Below are positions 11,890-23,100 of a stretch of 64,000 nucleotides of DNA, piece after piece. The notes under the pieces were generated by a model. That model saw nothing but the letters and a program-made list of their open reading frames with translations. It ran no database searches and was not told the DNA's origin. Positions within the stretch are counted from its first letter, which is position 1; every line of letters starts with the position of its first letter. The position numbers and the translations under genes were made by a program. This DNA is from Amyelois transitella (taxonomy: Eukaryota; Arthropoda; Insecta; Lepidoptera; Pyralidae): positions 1,615,001 to 1,679,000 of the forward strand of contig NC_083507.1 of assembly GCF_032362555.1 (NCBI RefSeq), given 5' to 3'.

Positions 11890-12005
11890 AATTGTGCTGA
11901 AAGGACATTTGTTTGGTGCATCGGTTCACGGTCAGATATCCCAAAGGAAAGGAGGTCTAGGCAAGAAAAGAATTGTTGCATTGTTCGTCTGATGTCATGA
12001 CTACG
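11890..12005 (+). other. Possible untranslated first exon of MVB12
   Basis: A strong donor (CTACG|GTGAGT) ends at 12005. It lies 600 bp past the previous gene's poly(A) signal and upstream of the next plus-strand acceptor that precedes coding sequence (20065/20066). An ATG just before the donor would read ACT ACG and then hit TGA in the next exon, so this exon should be leader only. The left boundary is a guess. The 8-kb intron this implies would need transcript evidence. Confidence 0.35.
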
Positions 12006-13169
12006 GTGAGTTAAGTTTGTTCTTTTTGAGATAACGGTAAATTAATAAGACGTTTAATCGCGTGTGAGGTCATCGTTCGCGCTATCTTCTAACCAATTGG
12101 AATTAATTACTCATCTCGGGCTGGTGCAGTCTCCGTGTACGTAACATTGTGTTGGTTTGTTGAAATTGTTACATGGACCAGTGCCAACTCGGTCGGCGGT
12201 CGCATAACATTGCAAATCTTGTTGTGCTTTAAATAGATTCTTTGATAGTAAAATCTATGTGATAACAGTTGTGTGTTTTTGAAGATTCTGTCATCTGTGA
12301 TGTCTCTGTGTGTGGGTGCATAAATTGAGTGAATAAAGTGCATAATAGAGGAGTGGTTGTCCATTGATTACAGAACATTCATTTTCCTTGAAAAAGGTTG
12401 GTATTCCTTGTTCAAATTTACTATAAAGTTGGTTTAAGACTGTTAGATAGACTGTTATCTGTTAGAAGATGGCTCTTGTGTTATTTATGCAAAAGGTCTG
12501 GAGTGACCACTCACCCTAATAGATTGTTCTTCTTAAGTCTAGGTTAAGGTGGTAGGCTTATGCAATTTTATCCTTTGTAACTCCACTTGTTTTTTCAAAA
12601 CAGCTTTCACAAATAATTTGGGTAATGTGCCACCTTAAGCTGATAGGGCTGATCTCAAGACTAAAAGAGAAAAACAACCACTTACCAAAGAAAATTTGAT
12701 GATGAAATAATTTTTAAAACCTAGTTCATTTGGCTTCAACTAATGATAAAAAATGAATGTTCATGGAAGGCTTCTTGACTGCTGGGCCTGTTTGAAAGTA
12801 GGTTGTATTAACAAAGAATAACAGTGTATTCATTTTCACTTTCAATTAGCATTAGAAATTCACAATGGTTGTTATGACTCACATACAGGCTGTTGATTGT
12901 TGTATATTAGGAGTGCTCTCATTTTTTTTTGTAAACAACATAACTACATATAACAAACTAGACAGAGCCGGGCCTTCAAAAGACGGAAGGGCCATGTTTA
13001 GCTGTTTGTTTTATAAAAAAATTTGTTCACATTAAAGTATACTTTAAAATATTTATATGTGTAAAATTATAATCATAGTAAACTAATTTTTCATGCTGGT
13101 ATGGAACAATAAAATAGAACATAGTTAATGATACCTGCTCTTTTTTTCCATATAGATTAAAACATCAAA

Positions 13170-13324
13170 AAGGGAGAGGCCTATAAAATTAGGATTCTTC
13201 TTTTAGGCAGTGGACTTGCAATCTTTCACTATATGAATCTCAATTCCATCATAAAGACATTTCAAGACTGTCGGCTCTGTTTACCCCTCAAGGGCTATAG
13301 ACATGATTATATGTATGTATGTAT
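13170..13324 (+). repeat. SINE family A, 5'-truncated
   Basis: The 3' half is present (TAGGATTCTTCTTTTAGGC through CTATAGACATGATTATATG plus TATG repeats). The head is missing, as is usual for incomplete reverse transcription. Confidence 0.75.
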
Positions 13325-13830
13325 GAACTGACAAATGTCTTTAAAAAGACATTGTTAAACATTGATATGGGTGAATAGTTCAGACATGCTGATGCCAAAA
13401 GTGTGATTTTTAAAATTTTCTGTATGATTGTGAAAACTTTCACGCTGATTTGAATGCGGTTTTCTCTACTTATAAATTGGTATTATATATAAATTCCCCC
13501 CACCTTTTTAAGAGAAAATACAGGTGGCCAGCTTCTACAGCGAATTTTTACGGCAAACGAAGTCAGGGGCAATAGCTAGTGAATAATGAGAAAAAAATTC
13601 TTGTTACAAAACACATGTAAGTAATTTGTTAACATATGCGTCCTATCTTTTGATGTTGGTTGTTCTCACTGATAAGATATGGTGACTATTACCATTGTTT
13701 ATGTTATGGGGCAAATGAAAGATTTACTTGTCCTATTTACATCTCATTTACTTATCATTGTTATCACATTGTAGTTATTTCAAGATTCAAGAAATCCATT
13801 CCGATGTTTCTATCTGTGGTTAAGCTATTC

Positions 13831-14091
13831 ATACATACATACATATGGTCACGTCTATATCCCTTGCGGGGTAGACACAGCCAAACAGTCTTGAAAGACA
13901 GAATGGCCACATTCAGCTATTTGGCTTAACAATAGAATCGAGATTCAACTAGTGACAGGTTGCTAGCCCATCGCCTAAAAAAGAATCCCAAGTTTGTAAG
14001 CCTATCCCTTAGTCGCCTTTTACGACATCCATGGGATAGAGATGGAGTGGTCCTATTCGTTTCTGTATTGGTGCCGGGAGCCACACGGCAC
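13831..14091 (-). repeat. SINE family A, full length, with target-site duplication
   Basis: GTTAAGCTATTC at 13819-13830 and GTTAAGCTAATC at 14092-14103 bracket the copy, 11 of 12 bases identical. That defines its ends as the (CATA)n tail complement and the GTGCCGTGTGG head complement. Confidence 0.87.
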
Positions 14092-14309
14092 GTTAAGCTA
14101 ATCACAAACTTTAATTAGCATATAAATACATACATATTTTCAAGTCTTATCTCTTACGGGGCTTGACGTAGTGATAACGTCATCTCGAATACATACACAA
14201 ATCTCATAACGAGTTGATCACGATTTAAACGATAAATGTATTAAGTATGTAAAGTTTATTGCTGCTTTATTAAGATTAAATGTCTTATTACGAGATCTGG
14301 AGAGAGACG

Positions 14310-14545
14310 TTAAAGGCGACTAGGGGGAAGGCTAATAAACTTAGGATTCTTCTTGTAGACGATGGCCTAGCTAACTTTTCGAATCTAGAATAGAATAGAT
14401 TTATTTTTAATATTGGATACAAGGTATCAATAATTGACTATTCGATCATTCAAGCCGTACGTGGACTTTCTGCCGTTTCAAGACTGTTGGCTCTGTCTAC
14501 TCCGCAAGTGATATATACGTGATTATATGTATGTATGCATGTATG
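14310..14545 (+). repeat. SINE family A, interrupted copy
   Basis: The middle (GGCGACTAGGGGGAAGGC, GATTCTTCTTGTAGACGATGG) and the tail (GACTGTTGGCTCTGTCTAC plus TATG repeats) are present. About 80 bp of foreign AT-rich sequence separates them at about 14390-14470. Confidence 0.65.
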
Positions 14546-14717
14546 GACACATAAAACAGCTCAACGCCTCATGTTGAGATTTCGCAATTATAGACATAGG
14601 TAAAGAAACGTCTAGTCTGCTTAGAGTCTAGACTTTGACCTTTATGACTCCGTCTCGACTTAGGGGTCCGTTCTCGTTTCTCGTCTAGACTGAACAATGA
14701 ACTTTAGAAGTGAGGCG

Positions 14718-15926
14718 TCTAGTTTCAAAGTCCGCTAAAAGACTTTTTCATAAAAATTGAGGTAATAGATAAAAATGGCGCCAGGACGTATTCTTTTTAT
14801 GATGTCATTATCATCTCTCATCAAAAACTGGCAAAACCTATAGAAATTTGCACTCAAAACTTTACATTCATTGCAAATCCCGCTAAAATACGTGTTGTTT
14901 ACTTCAAAATCCGCTAAAAAGAAATTAGCCAATGACAGCGCGGTATTGTGATCACGTGTCATTCAAAACAGTATGGCAGTTTTTTTATCTCAGGTGAAAG
15001 GTTGCTCCGGTTTTTTATTGTTTTTAATAAGAAAACATAGAGAATTTAGTTCAATTTGTGCAAAAATGTGATCCTAAGGAAGCGCGGAAGAAACTACGCG
15101 ACATTCCTTCATGGAAACGCACTAAGGAAACTCGAAAACTGTAGGTAAAAAGTTACTGTAAAACTACTTTCAAAGTGTTTTGATGGTGTTATGCAAAATG
15201 AGTAATTAGTATAGTTATATATTGTAGGTACATTAATTTTTCAGTCAACACGTACTTACAAAGTACCTTCATTATATTTAGTTTTAATATTCACATTTAA
15301 TTTTAATATCAACCTGATATTTAACGTTTAAGGATTGTTAAATTAACTACCGACTTCGTACTTAGTATTGAATACTGTTTAGCAAAAAAATAAATGATAT
15401 AATGATGCGTATGACGGTCCACGCTTCTTGAAAATTAATCTGATAATAAACAATGGAATAAAATCGAATAATGCGTGGTATGTACTACCTGACATAATCC
15501 ATTCACATTAATGCTTTTACCTGCTTTTTCCAATGATAGTATTAAAACTGCTAATATTTTATTAATTATTTTGTTTTATTTTTAAAACCAAAATTTATTC
15601 ACTTACTGTCTTGTCCGTATTGCATAACGCTTTTTATTGCTAGTCCCTGTTTGCAACAAATCCCTCTAAAACTCGTGACGTTTGTTTCAAACTCCCTTTA
15701 AATTGATTGTTCGTAGCAAAATACGCCATAATGAAAATATTTTACGTTATATTTAAAATTATAACATGCATTTCCAAATAATTAGGTTAGTTCCGGTATT
15801 ACCAGAGTAGAATCCACAAAACCTGCTAGTATTTTTTGTCTTAGTGGTAAATTTAATATAAAAAAAACGTTTTTTATATATTCCTTAAATTTTTGAAACA
15901 GCATTTTAGCGGACTTTGATACTAGA
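14718..15926. mobile_element. Nonautonomous DNA element of about 1.2 kb with 24-bp terminal inverted repeats
   Basis: The left end TCTAGTTTCAAAGTCCGC continues AAAAG (14718-14741). The right end (15903-15926) is its reverse complement at 22 of 24 positions. The core CCGCTAAAA recurs just inside the left end (near 14880 and 14910), like subterminal transposase sites. The interior has no transposase-like ORF. A clean target-site duplication is not visible, so the superfamily is unknown. Confidence 0.6.
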
Positions 15927-15993
15927 TGACTCAAGTATAGATTTGTTGTTACTATAATTTTATATATTTAGATTATTGTGTTATGTATTATTA

Positions 15994-16258
15994 GTGCCGT
16001 GTGGCTCCCGGCACCAATACAAAAAAGAATAGGACCACTCCATCTCTTTCCCATGGATGTCGTAAAAGGCGACTAAGGGATAGGCTTACAAACTTGGGAT
16101 TCTTTTTTAGGCGATGGGCTAGCAACCTGTCACTAGTTGAATCTCAATTCTAGCGTTAAGCCAAATAGCTAAACGTGGCCATTCAGTCTTTTCAAGACTG
16201 TTGGCTCTGTCTACCCCGCAAGGGATATAGACGTGACCATATGTATGTATGTATGTAG
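15994..16258 (+). repeat. SINE family A, full length, with 7-bp duplication
   Basis: This well-preserved copy runs from GTGCCGTGTGGCTCCCGG to (TATG)n. ATTATTA occurs at 15987-15993 and 16259-16265 on either side. Confidence 0.85.
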
Positions 16259-16494
16259 ATTATTAAGATGCGTGCGTGAAAATCAAATTGGAATGTTTAT
16301 CGTTACTCTTCAAATAGTAATAATTTATACGTGAAACAGTCATATACATATACACTCCTCCTTTTCCAGTGGGGTAGGTAGAGACTACATGTTTCCATTT
16401 GCCACGATCTACTCCTACTGCTTCCAAAGTGGAAATCCGCTATTTATTAGAAGAAATATATACCTACTTACAGGAATTTTATTCGTGAATAATT

Positions 16495-16670
16495 CATACA
16501 TACATATAATCACGTCTATATTCGTTGCGGGGTAGACAGAAGGGGTAGGTAGGGTAGGGGTAGCTAACAGTCTTGAAAAGGCGGCACGTTCATCTATTTG
16601 GCTTAGTGATAGAATTGAGATTCGAATAGTGACGGTTTGCTAGCTTATCTTCTAAGCCTAAATTTAAGGC
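16495..16670 (-). repeat. SINE family A, partial, with internal GGGTAGG expansion
   Basis: The tail half is recognisable from ATACATACATATAATCACG to GATAGAATTGAGATTCG. A short GGGGTAGGTAGGGTAGG repeat has grown inside it. Confidence 0.65.
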
Positions 16671-17175
16671 GTGTTAATACTTAGATACCTTTATCACGCC
16701 TTATCCTTACGTCTTTGGGGTAGACAGAGTTATTACTTCTAATTCAACTTTAACGGAACCCAATATGTACCCCGCTTCCCTGTGAGGTTTTTTCTAAGAA
16801 ACTTCAATTAATTGAATGTACGACCACGTCTGTGTCACCGCATTGTTTTAAATTAAAACGTGGGAGGGCGTTGACCCTAGGGGTCGATTCATGAACATTG
16901 ACAAGGCGCACCCTATCTTCCAACTCTCATAATGCTGTGTTTGCTGATGGAATTGTGATTCAAATAGTTGACAGGTCGTCTTAACGAGGAATCCCAAGTT
17001 TATTAACCTTGATTGACTTGGAATTGTCATGGTGATCTGAGAAATACCGAATACCTACTCCTCATTCGGTGATGTGAGGTATGGAAAGGTAATTATAAAC
17101 AAGGCTTTACGCTCACCCCCCAAAGTATTGCCTGTTATTTACCCAACCGTGAAATTGCCATGAATTACTATTAAA

Positions 17176-17436
17176 TCTAATATTATAAAGCTGTAGTTTG
17201 TTTGCTTGTTTGAACGCGCTTATCTCAGGAACTACTGGTTTGAATTGAAAAATTCTTTTTGCGTTGAAAAGACCATTTATAGTGGAAGGCTTTAGGCTAT
17301 TTATCATCACGCTGCAACTATAAGGAGCAATAATAAGGGAAATAGTGAAAAAAACGGGTAAAATTATTCATCCTTGAGGGCTTCAATGATGCCCAAAAAA
17401 ACTATTCCACGCGGATGAAGTCGCGGGCACAGCTAG
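17176..17436 (+). mobile_element. Helitron-like element (family C)
   Basis: It starts TCTAATATTATAAAGCTG and ends GCGGATGAAGTCGCGGGC, ACAG, CTAG, followed by TT. This is the Lep1-type layout in plus orientation. It abuts the 142-bp array that begins within about 20 bp. Confidence 0.75.
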
Positions 17437-17454
17437 TTTACAATAAACCGGATG

Positions 17455-18125
17455 ACTAGCGCATTGCGCGTGCACTTCATTCATAGGAACAATGTATTTG
17501 TAAACGCAATGATTCGTTAAACGATTGTCGGCTAGTGTTGGGGCAAGTTGATTGACTTTGACGCTCAAGTCTTTTGTTTTTCATGATGTAGCAACGGACA
17601 CAACTGGCTCTTGCGCGTGCACTTCACAAAACATTGTATTTGTAAACGCAATGATTCGTCAAACGATTGTCGGCTAGTGTTGGGGCAAGTTGATTGACAT
17701 TTAGGCTCAAATCTTTTGTTTTTCATGATGAAGCAACGGACACAACTGGCGCTTGTGCGTGCACTTCACAAAACAATGTATTTGTAAACGCAATGATTCG
17801 TTAAACGATTGCCGGCTAGTGTTGGGACAAGTTGATTGACTTTGAGGCTCAAGTCTTTTGTTTTTCATGATGAAGCAATGGACACAACTGGCGCTTGTGC
17901 GTGCACTTCACAAAACAATGTATTTGTAAACGCAATGATTCGTCAAACAAATGTCGGCTAGTGTTGGGGCAAGTTGATTGACATTTAGGCTCAAATCTTT
18001 TGTTTTTCATGATGAAGCAACGGACACAACTGGCTCTTGCGCGTGCACTTCACAAAACATTGTATTTGTAAACACAATGATTCGTCAAACGTTTGCCGGC
18101 TAGTGTTGGGACAAGTTGATTTTTT
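17455..18125 (+). repeat. Tandem array, 142-bp period, about five copies
   Basis: The marker TGTATTTGTAAAC occurs at 17493, 17635, 17777, 17919 and 18061, so the spacing is exactly 142 bp each time. Units differ by point changes only. No long ORF or known element is recognisable in the unit. A decayed extra unit may lie at about 18330-18475. It sits in the probable MVB12 intron 1. Confidence 0.85.
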
Positions 18126-18604
18126 TTTGAGACTTATATTGCTTGGGCTGATCCCTGACAGGTAAATTATGTTAATTTAAGACTTTGACTTTTGTACCCT
18201 GAGCCATTTTCTGTCTTTCAAAGTTTTTTTTCACTTCAACCATGCGAATTACTTATGTTATTGAAATGGACAATCAGCGAAAATTGTTTTTAATCAACTG
18301 CAATTCATTAAATTTAAAATGATCAATATTCACGAGTTGAATAACTTGCACAACACTATGTTAGAACGTTTATTTCATTCATAGAAACAATGTAGATACC
18401 TGTTTGTAAACGGAACTTCGGCTGCTAAGTGTTGAATAGCGCGTGCCCAAAACACTGTAGTAATTTACGCTTTAGGTCTCTGAAGAAGCAGGTCATGGCG
18501 ATGCAAATGAATGAACTATTATAAATATTAGATAAACCAGGATTTTAAATGATATAAATATGTATATAAGTAGTCATACTAACATTATAAATGCGAAAGT
18601 TAAA

Positions 18605-18868
18605 GTGCCGTTCCCGGCACCAATGAAAAAAAAAAAAATAGGACCACTCCATCTCTTTCCCATGGATGTCGTAAAGGGCGACTAAGGGATAGGCTTATAA
18701 ACTTGGGATTCTTCTTTTAGGCGACGGGCTAGCAACCTGTCACTATTTGAATCTCAATTATATCATCAAGCCAAACAGCTGAACGTGGCAGTCTTTTCCA
18801 GACTGTTGGCTCTGTCTACCCCGCAAGGAATATAGACGTGATTATATGTATGTGTATGTATGTATGTA
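18605..18868 (+). repeat. SINE family A
   Basis: A near-complete copy with a shortened head (GTGCCGTTCCCGGCACC), an A-run near the start and a (TATG)n tail. Confidence 0.8.
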
Positions 18869-19108
18869 ATCTGTCTGTTTGTATTTCGGTTAAACGCTGG
18901 ATTTATTTCGATTAAATATGTTTTGTTTTATTCGAGGTCTGATATATTCTTTGTTCGAGATTTTTTACGAGTGCGAATTCCCGGGCTAAAGCAGTATATT
19001 TATACTTGTTATATAAATAATAATTTTAATTACTGTAAAATACTAACCATAGGATTAACTGTTTAAAGAACGAAGTTAAAATAGTGTATTTTTAATTTTT
19101 TTGAAGCA

Positions 19109-19325
<217 letters not shown>

Positions 19326-19750
19326 TCTGCTACTGGCTAGTTCTTGTCATCAACGTCAGTCAATACATGGGAAATCAATGATTGTGAGAAATCGCATCAT
19401 AAACAATGACACTAACAGGAAAATAACATAAAGGTTCTGAGAAGATTCTTGTTAATGAATAGTTTGTTTGAATTGCGACATATTGAAAAGACTTGTGTTC
19501 ATGAAGTCTGACCTAAAAATATAAAGATTAAATCACGTTGAATATTCCAAAAGAGGGTTGTCGTAAGATAAGACAGCCCTTTTGATCAGACAGACGGTCT
19601 GAAAATAACATTTTTAAATACATTTAATCACGTCTTCACCCTTGGGGCTGGACAGAGTTAGAAAACTTTATTTCGATTATTATTATTACTATAGATTTTT
19701 ATAGTTGCAATTACTTCACTCACTTAGAATGCAATCTATATCTATATTTC

Positions 19751-20007
19751 TATATTTATATTATAAAGCTGAAGAGTTTGTTTGTTTGAACGCGCTAATC
19801 TCAGGAACTACTGGTTCGAATTGAAAAATTATTTTGCGTTAAATAGATCATTTATCGAGGAAGGCTTTAGGCTATATAACATTACGCTGCAACTTTTAGG
19901 AGCGAAGAAATAATGGAAAATGTGAAAAAAAAACGGGGAAAATTCATGTGGGCTTCAATGTTGCCCAAAATAACTATTCCACGCGGACGAAGTCGCGGGC
20001 ACAGCTA
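19751..20007 (+). mobile_element. Helitron-like element (family C), 58 bp before the first MVB12 coding exon
   Basis: It begins TATTATAAAGCTGAAGAG and ends with the GCGGACGAAGTCGCGGGC hairpin plus ACAGCTAG. Its right end lies just before the acceptor at 20064-20065. Confidence 0.75.
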
Positions 20008-20094
20008 GTTAAGATATATTGCTTTGGAAACAAAGGATATTAAGTATGTATTTATCTTGTTCCAGGGCATCCAATCGGCAGTAGCACAAACAGC

Positions 20095-20103
20095 ATGACA
20101 TAG
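20095..20103 (+). promoter_or_regulatory. Two-codon uORF before the MVB12 start
   Basis: ATG ACA TAG ends four bases before the main ATG at 20108 and lies in the same exon. It would be translated first if ribosomes scan from upstream. A repressive effect is inferred only. Confidence 0.4.
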
Positions 20104-20107
20104 CACC

Positions 20108-23100
20108 ATGTCTAAAATGCTAAGCGCGCTGGACGGCGCGCTGCCCGACGAGCGGCCGCTCCTCTCGCTACTGATAGTGGAGAGCGTGGCCAAGTGTCCC
20201 ACAGGTTAGTGTCGTGTGCCTGAAGCTGACAGCTAGACAGGTGTAGGTAATGATAGCTCCAAGTTCAAAATGTTGAGCGGCCGCTCCTCTTGCTACTGAT
20301 AGTGGAGAGCGTGGCCAAGTGTCCCACAGGTTAGTGTCGTGTGCCTGAAGCTGACAGCTAGACAGGTGTAGGTAATGATAGCTCCAAGTTCAAAATGTTG
20401 AGCGGCCGCTCCTCTTGCTACTGATAGTGGAGAGCGTGGCCAAGTGTCCCACAGGTTAGTGTCGTGTGCCTGAAGCTGACAGCTAGACAGGTATAGGTAA
20501 TGATAGCTCCAAGTTCAAAATGTGGAGCGGCCGCTCCTCTCGCTACTGATAGTGGAGAGCGTGGCCAAGTGTCCCACAGGATAGTGTCGTGTTCCTGAAG
20601 CTGACAGCTAGACAGGTATAGGTAATGATAGCTCCAAGTTCAAAATGTTGAGCTGCCGCTCCTCTCGCTACTGATAGTGGAGAGCGTGGCCAAGTATCCC
20701 ACAGGTTAGTGTCGTGTGCCTGAAGCTGACAGCTAGACAGGTATAGGTAATGATAGCTCCAAGTTCAAAATGTTGAGCGGCCGCTCCTCTCGCTACTGAT
20801 AGTGGAGAGCGTGGCCAAGTGTCCCACAGGTTAGTGTCGTGTTTCTGAAGCTGACAGATAGATATAACCACCAAAATAACCACTCTTAAAAGTAAAGACT
20901 CTTAAGATTACTTCGAAAGATTGTAAATTGAGAAGAAATTTTGCTAACGTAATTCATTTCTGCCATTTAATATATCGCCAGGGACGGCATCTATTACCGC
21001 CTTCAAAAACGGAGGTTCTCAGTTTGTGTGTATTTATGTTTGTTCGCGATTACCTCGCGTTTCGCTGAACCGATTTTGATGCGGTTTTCAGAAACGTGTT
21101 TATTACACTTAGAAAAAAAATTTAGAAATAAACCGACTTCAAAAAATGAGGATATCGATTGGAGGCGGATCCCTTGTTTTACAAAAGTTATGTTTTTACT
21201 TTGTCGGTGGTTTTCGTATGGCGTGTTTTAAGATATCGCCACTCACCTCACCGTGGTGTGTTGCAGGGTACTGGCCGGTCAGCCGCACCTACGATGAAGA
21301 CGCGGACGCTGGACTCATGCGGCAGAACGGACTCTTCACCAAGAAACCTAGTCATTACATATGCTTGTCTAAGACTGAAGGTGAGATAAACATTATCCTT
21401 TGTATAAATGATGCTGAGTGATTGACTGATATACATATATCCGAAACCGTTTGCGATTTAATTTGGTTTGAAATTTCCTGATACATACATATAATCACGT
21501 CTTTATCCCTTATGGGGTAGGCATAACCTATAATCTTCAAAAGACTGAAGGCCACGTTTAGCTATATGGCTTAATGATGGAATTGAGATTCAAATAGCGA
21601 CAGGTTGCAAGCCCATTGCCTAAATGAAGAATCCGAAGTTTATAAGCCTATCCCTAAGTCGCCTTTTACGACACCCATGGAAATAAGAGGGAATATTGTA
21701 GTAAAATAGTGAATGTTGTTGTTATATCATCCAATTAGGTTCGGTATCGAACGATGATTGTCATCATTGGTCAACGGGTCAGAAACAGATTTGACCTTCA
21801 TCGTACAATGAGAGTGAACGTTATGATTTTTTTTTTAACTAGATCTTAGCCATTTGACCGTGATCTATATTTATAGCGACCGGTAAATACGCGTTTTTTT
21901 TTGTTTCAAATTGTTTTTAACATCAACTGGTTTAATTGAATAGATATATTTATGCAGTTAGATATTATATTTCTTAGTAAAACCAAGTTTACAACCTTAG
22001 ATTTTTTTAATTTCATTTGTCATCTTTGCGTGTTCCCGTTTGTACCGGTGTATGTTATTATAACAGCATCAATAGCTACTATTTTATCAAGTCATCATCT
22101 TACCCGTGCCGTGCATCATCTTACCGGTGCCGTGTGCATATAATCACGTCTATATCCCTTGCGGGGTAGACAGAGCCAACAGTCTTGTAAAGACTAATAG
22201 GCCACGTTCAGCTGTTTGGCTTTAAGATGGAATTGAGATTCAAATAGTGACAGGTTGCTAGCCCATCGCCTAAAAGAAGATTCCCAAGTTTATAAGCCTA
22301 CCCCTTAGTCGCCTTTTACGACATCAATGGGAAAGAGATGGAGTGGTCCTATTCTTTTTTCTATTCGTGTCGGGTACCACACGGCAATTTATCAAGTCAT
22401 TATCTTCATTATCCCAGGAGTGCCGGGTATGTTATTATACCCGCATCGATAGCTTTCACTTTATCAAGTAGGACCGCAACAATAGCTACTATTTTATCAA
22501 GTCGTCATCTTACCCAGGAGTGCCGGGTTACGTCACGGACGGCATGCTAATAGTCAGTAATATGTATGTTTGTTATATATTTAAACGAGCAATTCTTGTA
22601 TATATGTAATCAGGATCTCGGAAACGGCTCCAACGATTTTCATGAAAGTTACAGATAAGGGGCTTTTCGGCTCAAGGAATCGATTTCCTTGATAAATCGA
22701 TCCTAGGTTCGAGAAAAGCTCGGTTCCCAAGACATATAAACATTTTAAAAACCGCGTTTTAAGAAACTATATCAGCGCCATCTATAACGCGGATGTAACG
22801 ATGAATCATTTAAAAAAAACCTACTGAATATAAATTTCAAAAAACACGTTCTACCAAAAACAAAATACCGAGCAAAGCTCGGTCAACCAGGTACTGTTTG
22901 TTATTATAACAGCATCAATAGCTTCCATTATCAAGTCACCATCATACCCAGGTGTGCCGGGTTACGTCATGGACGGCGTGCTCATAGTGGGGGAGAGGGA
23001 GGCCGCCCCGGCCGGGTACAGCGTGGCGGGGCGCGCGGGCAAGCGGCGGCTGTGCACGCGCGTGTCGCGGCCGCAGCCCGCCGCCGCGTGCCCGCCCGTC

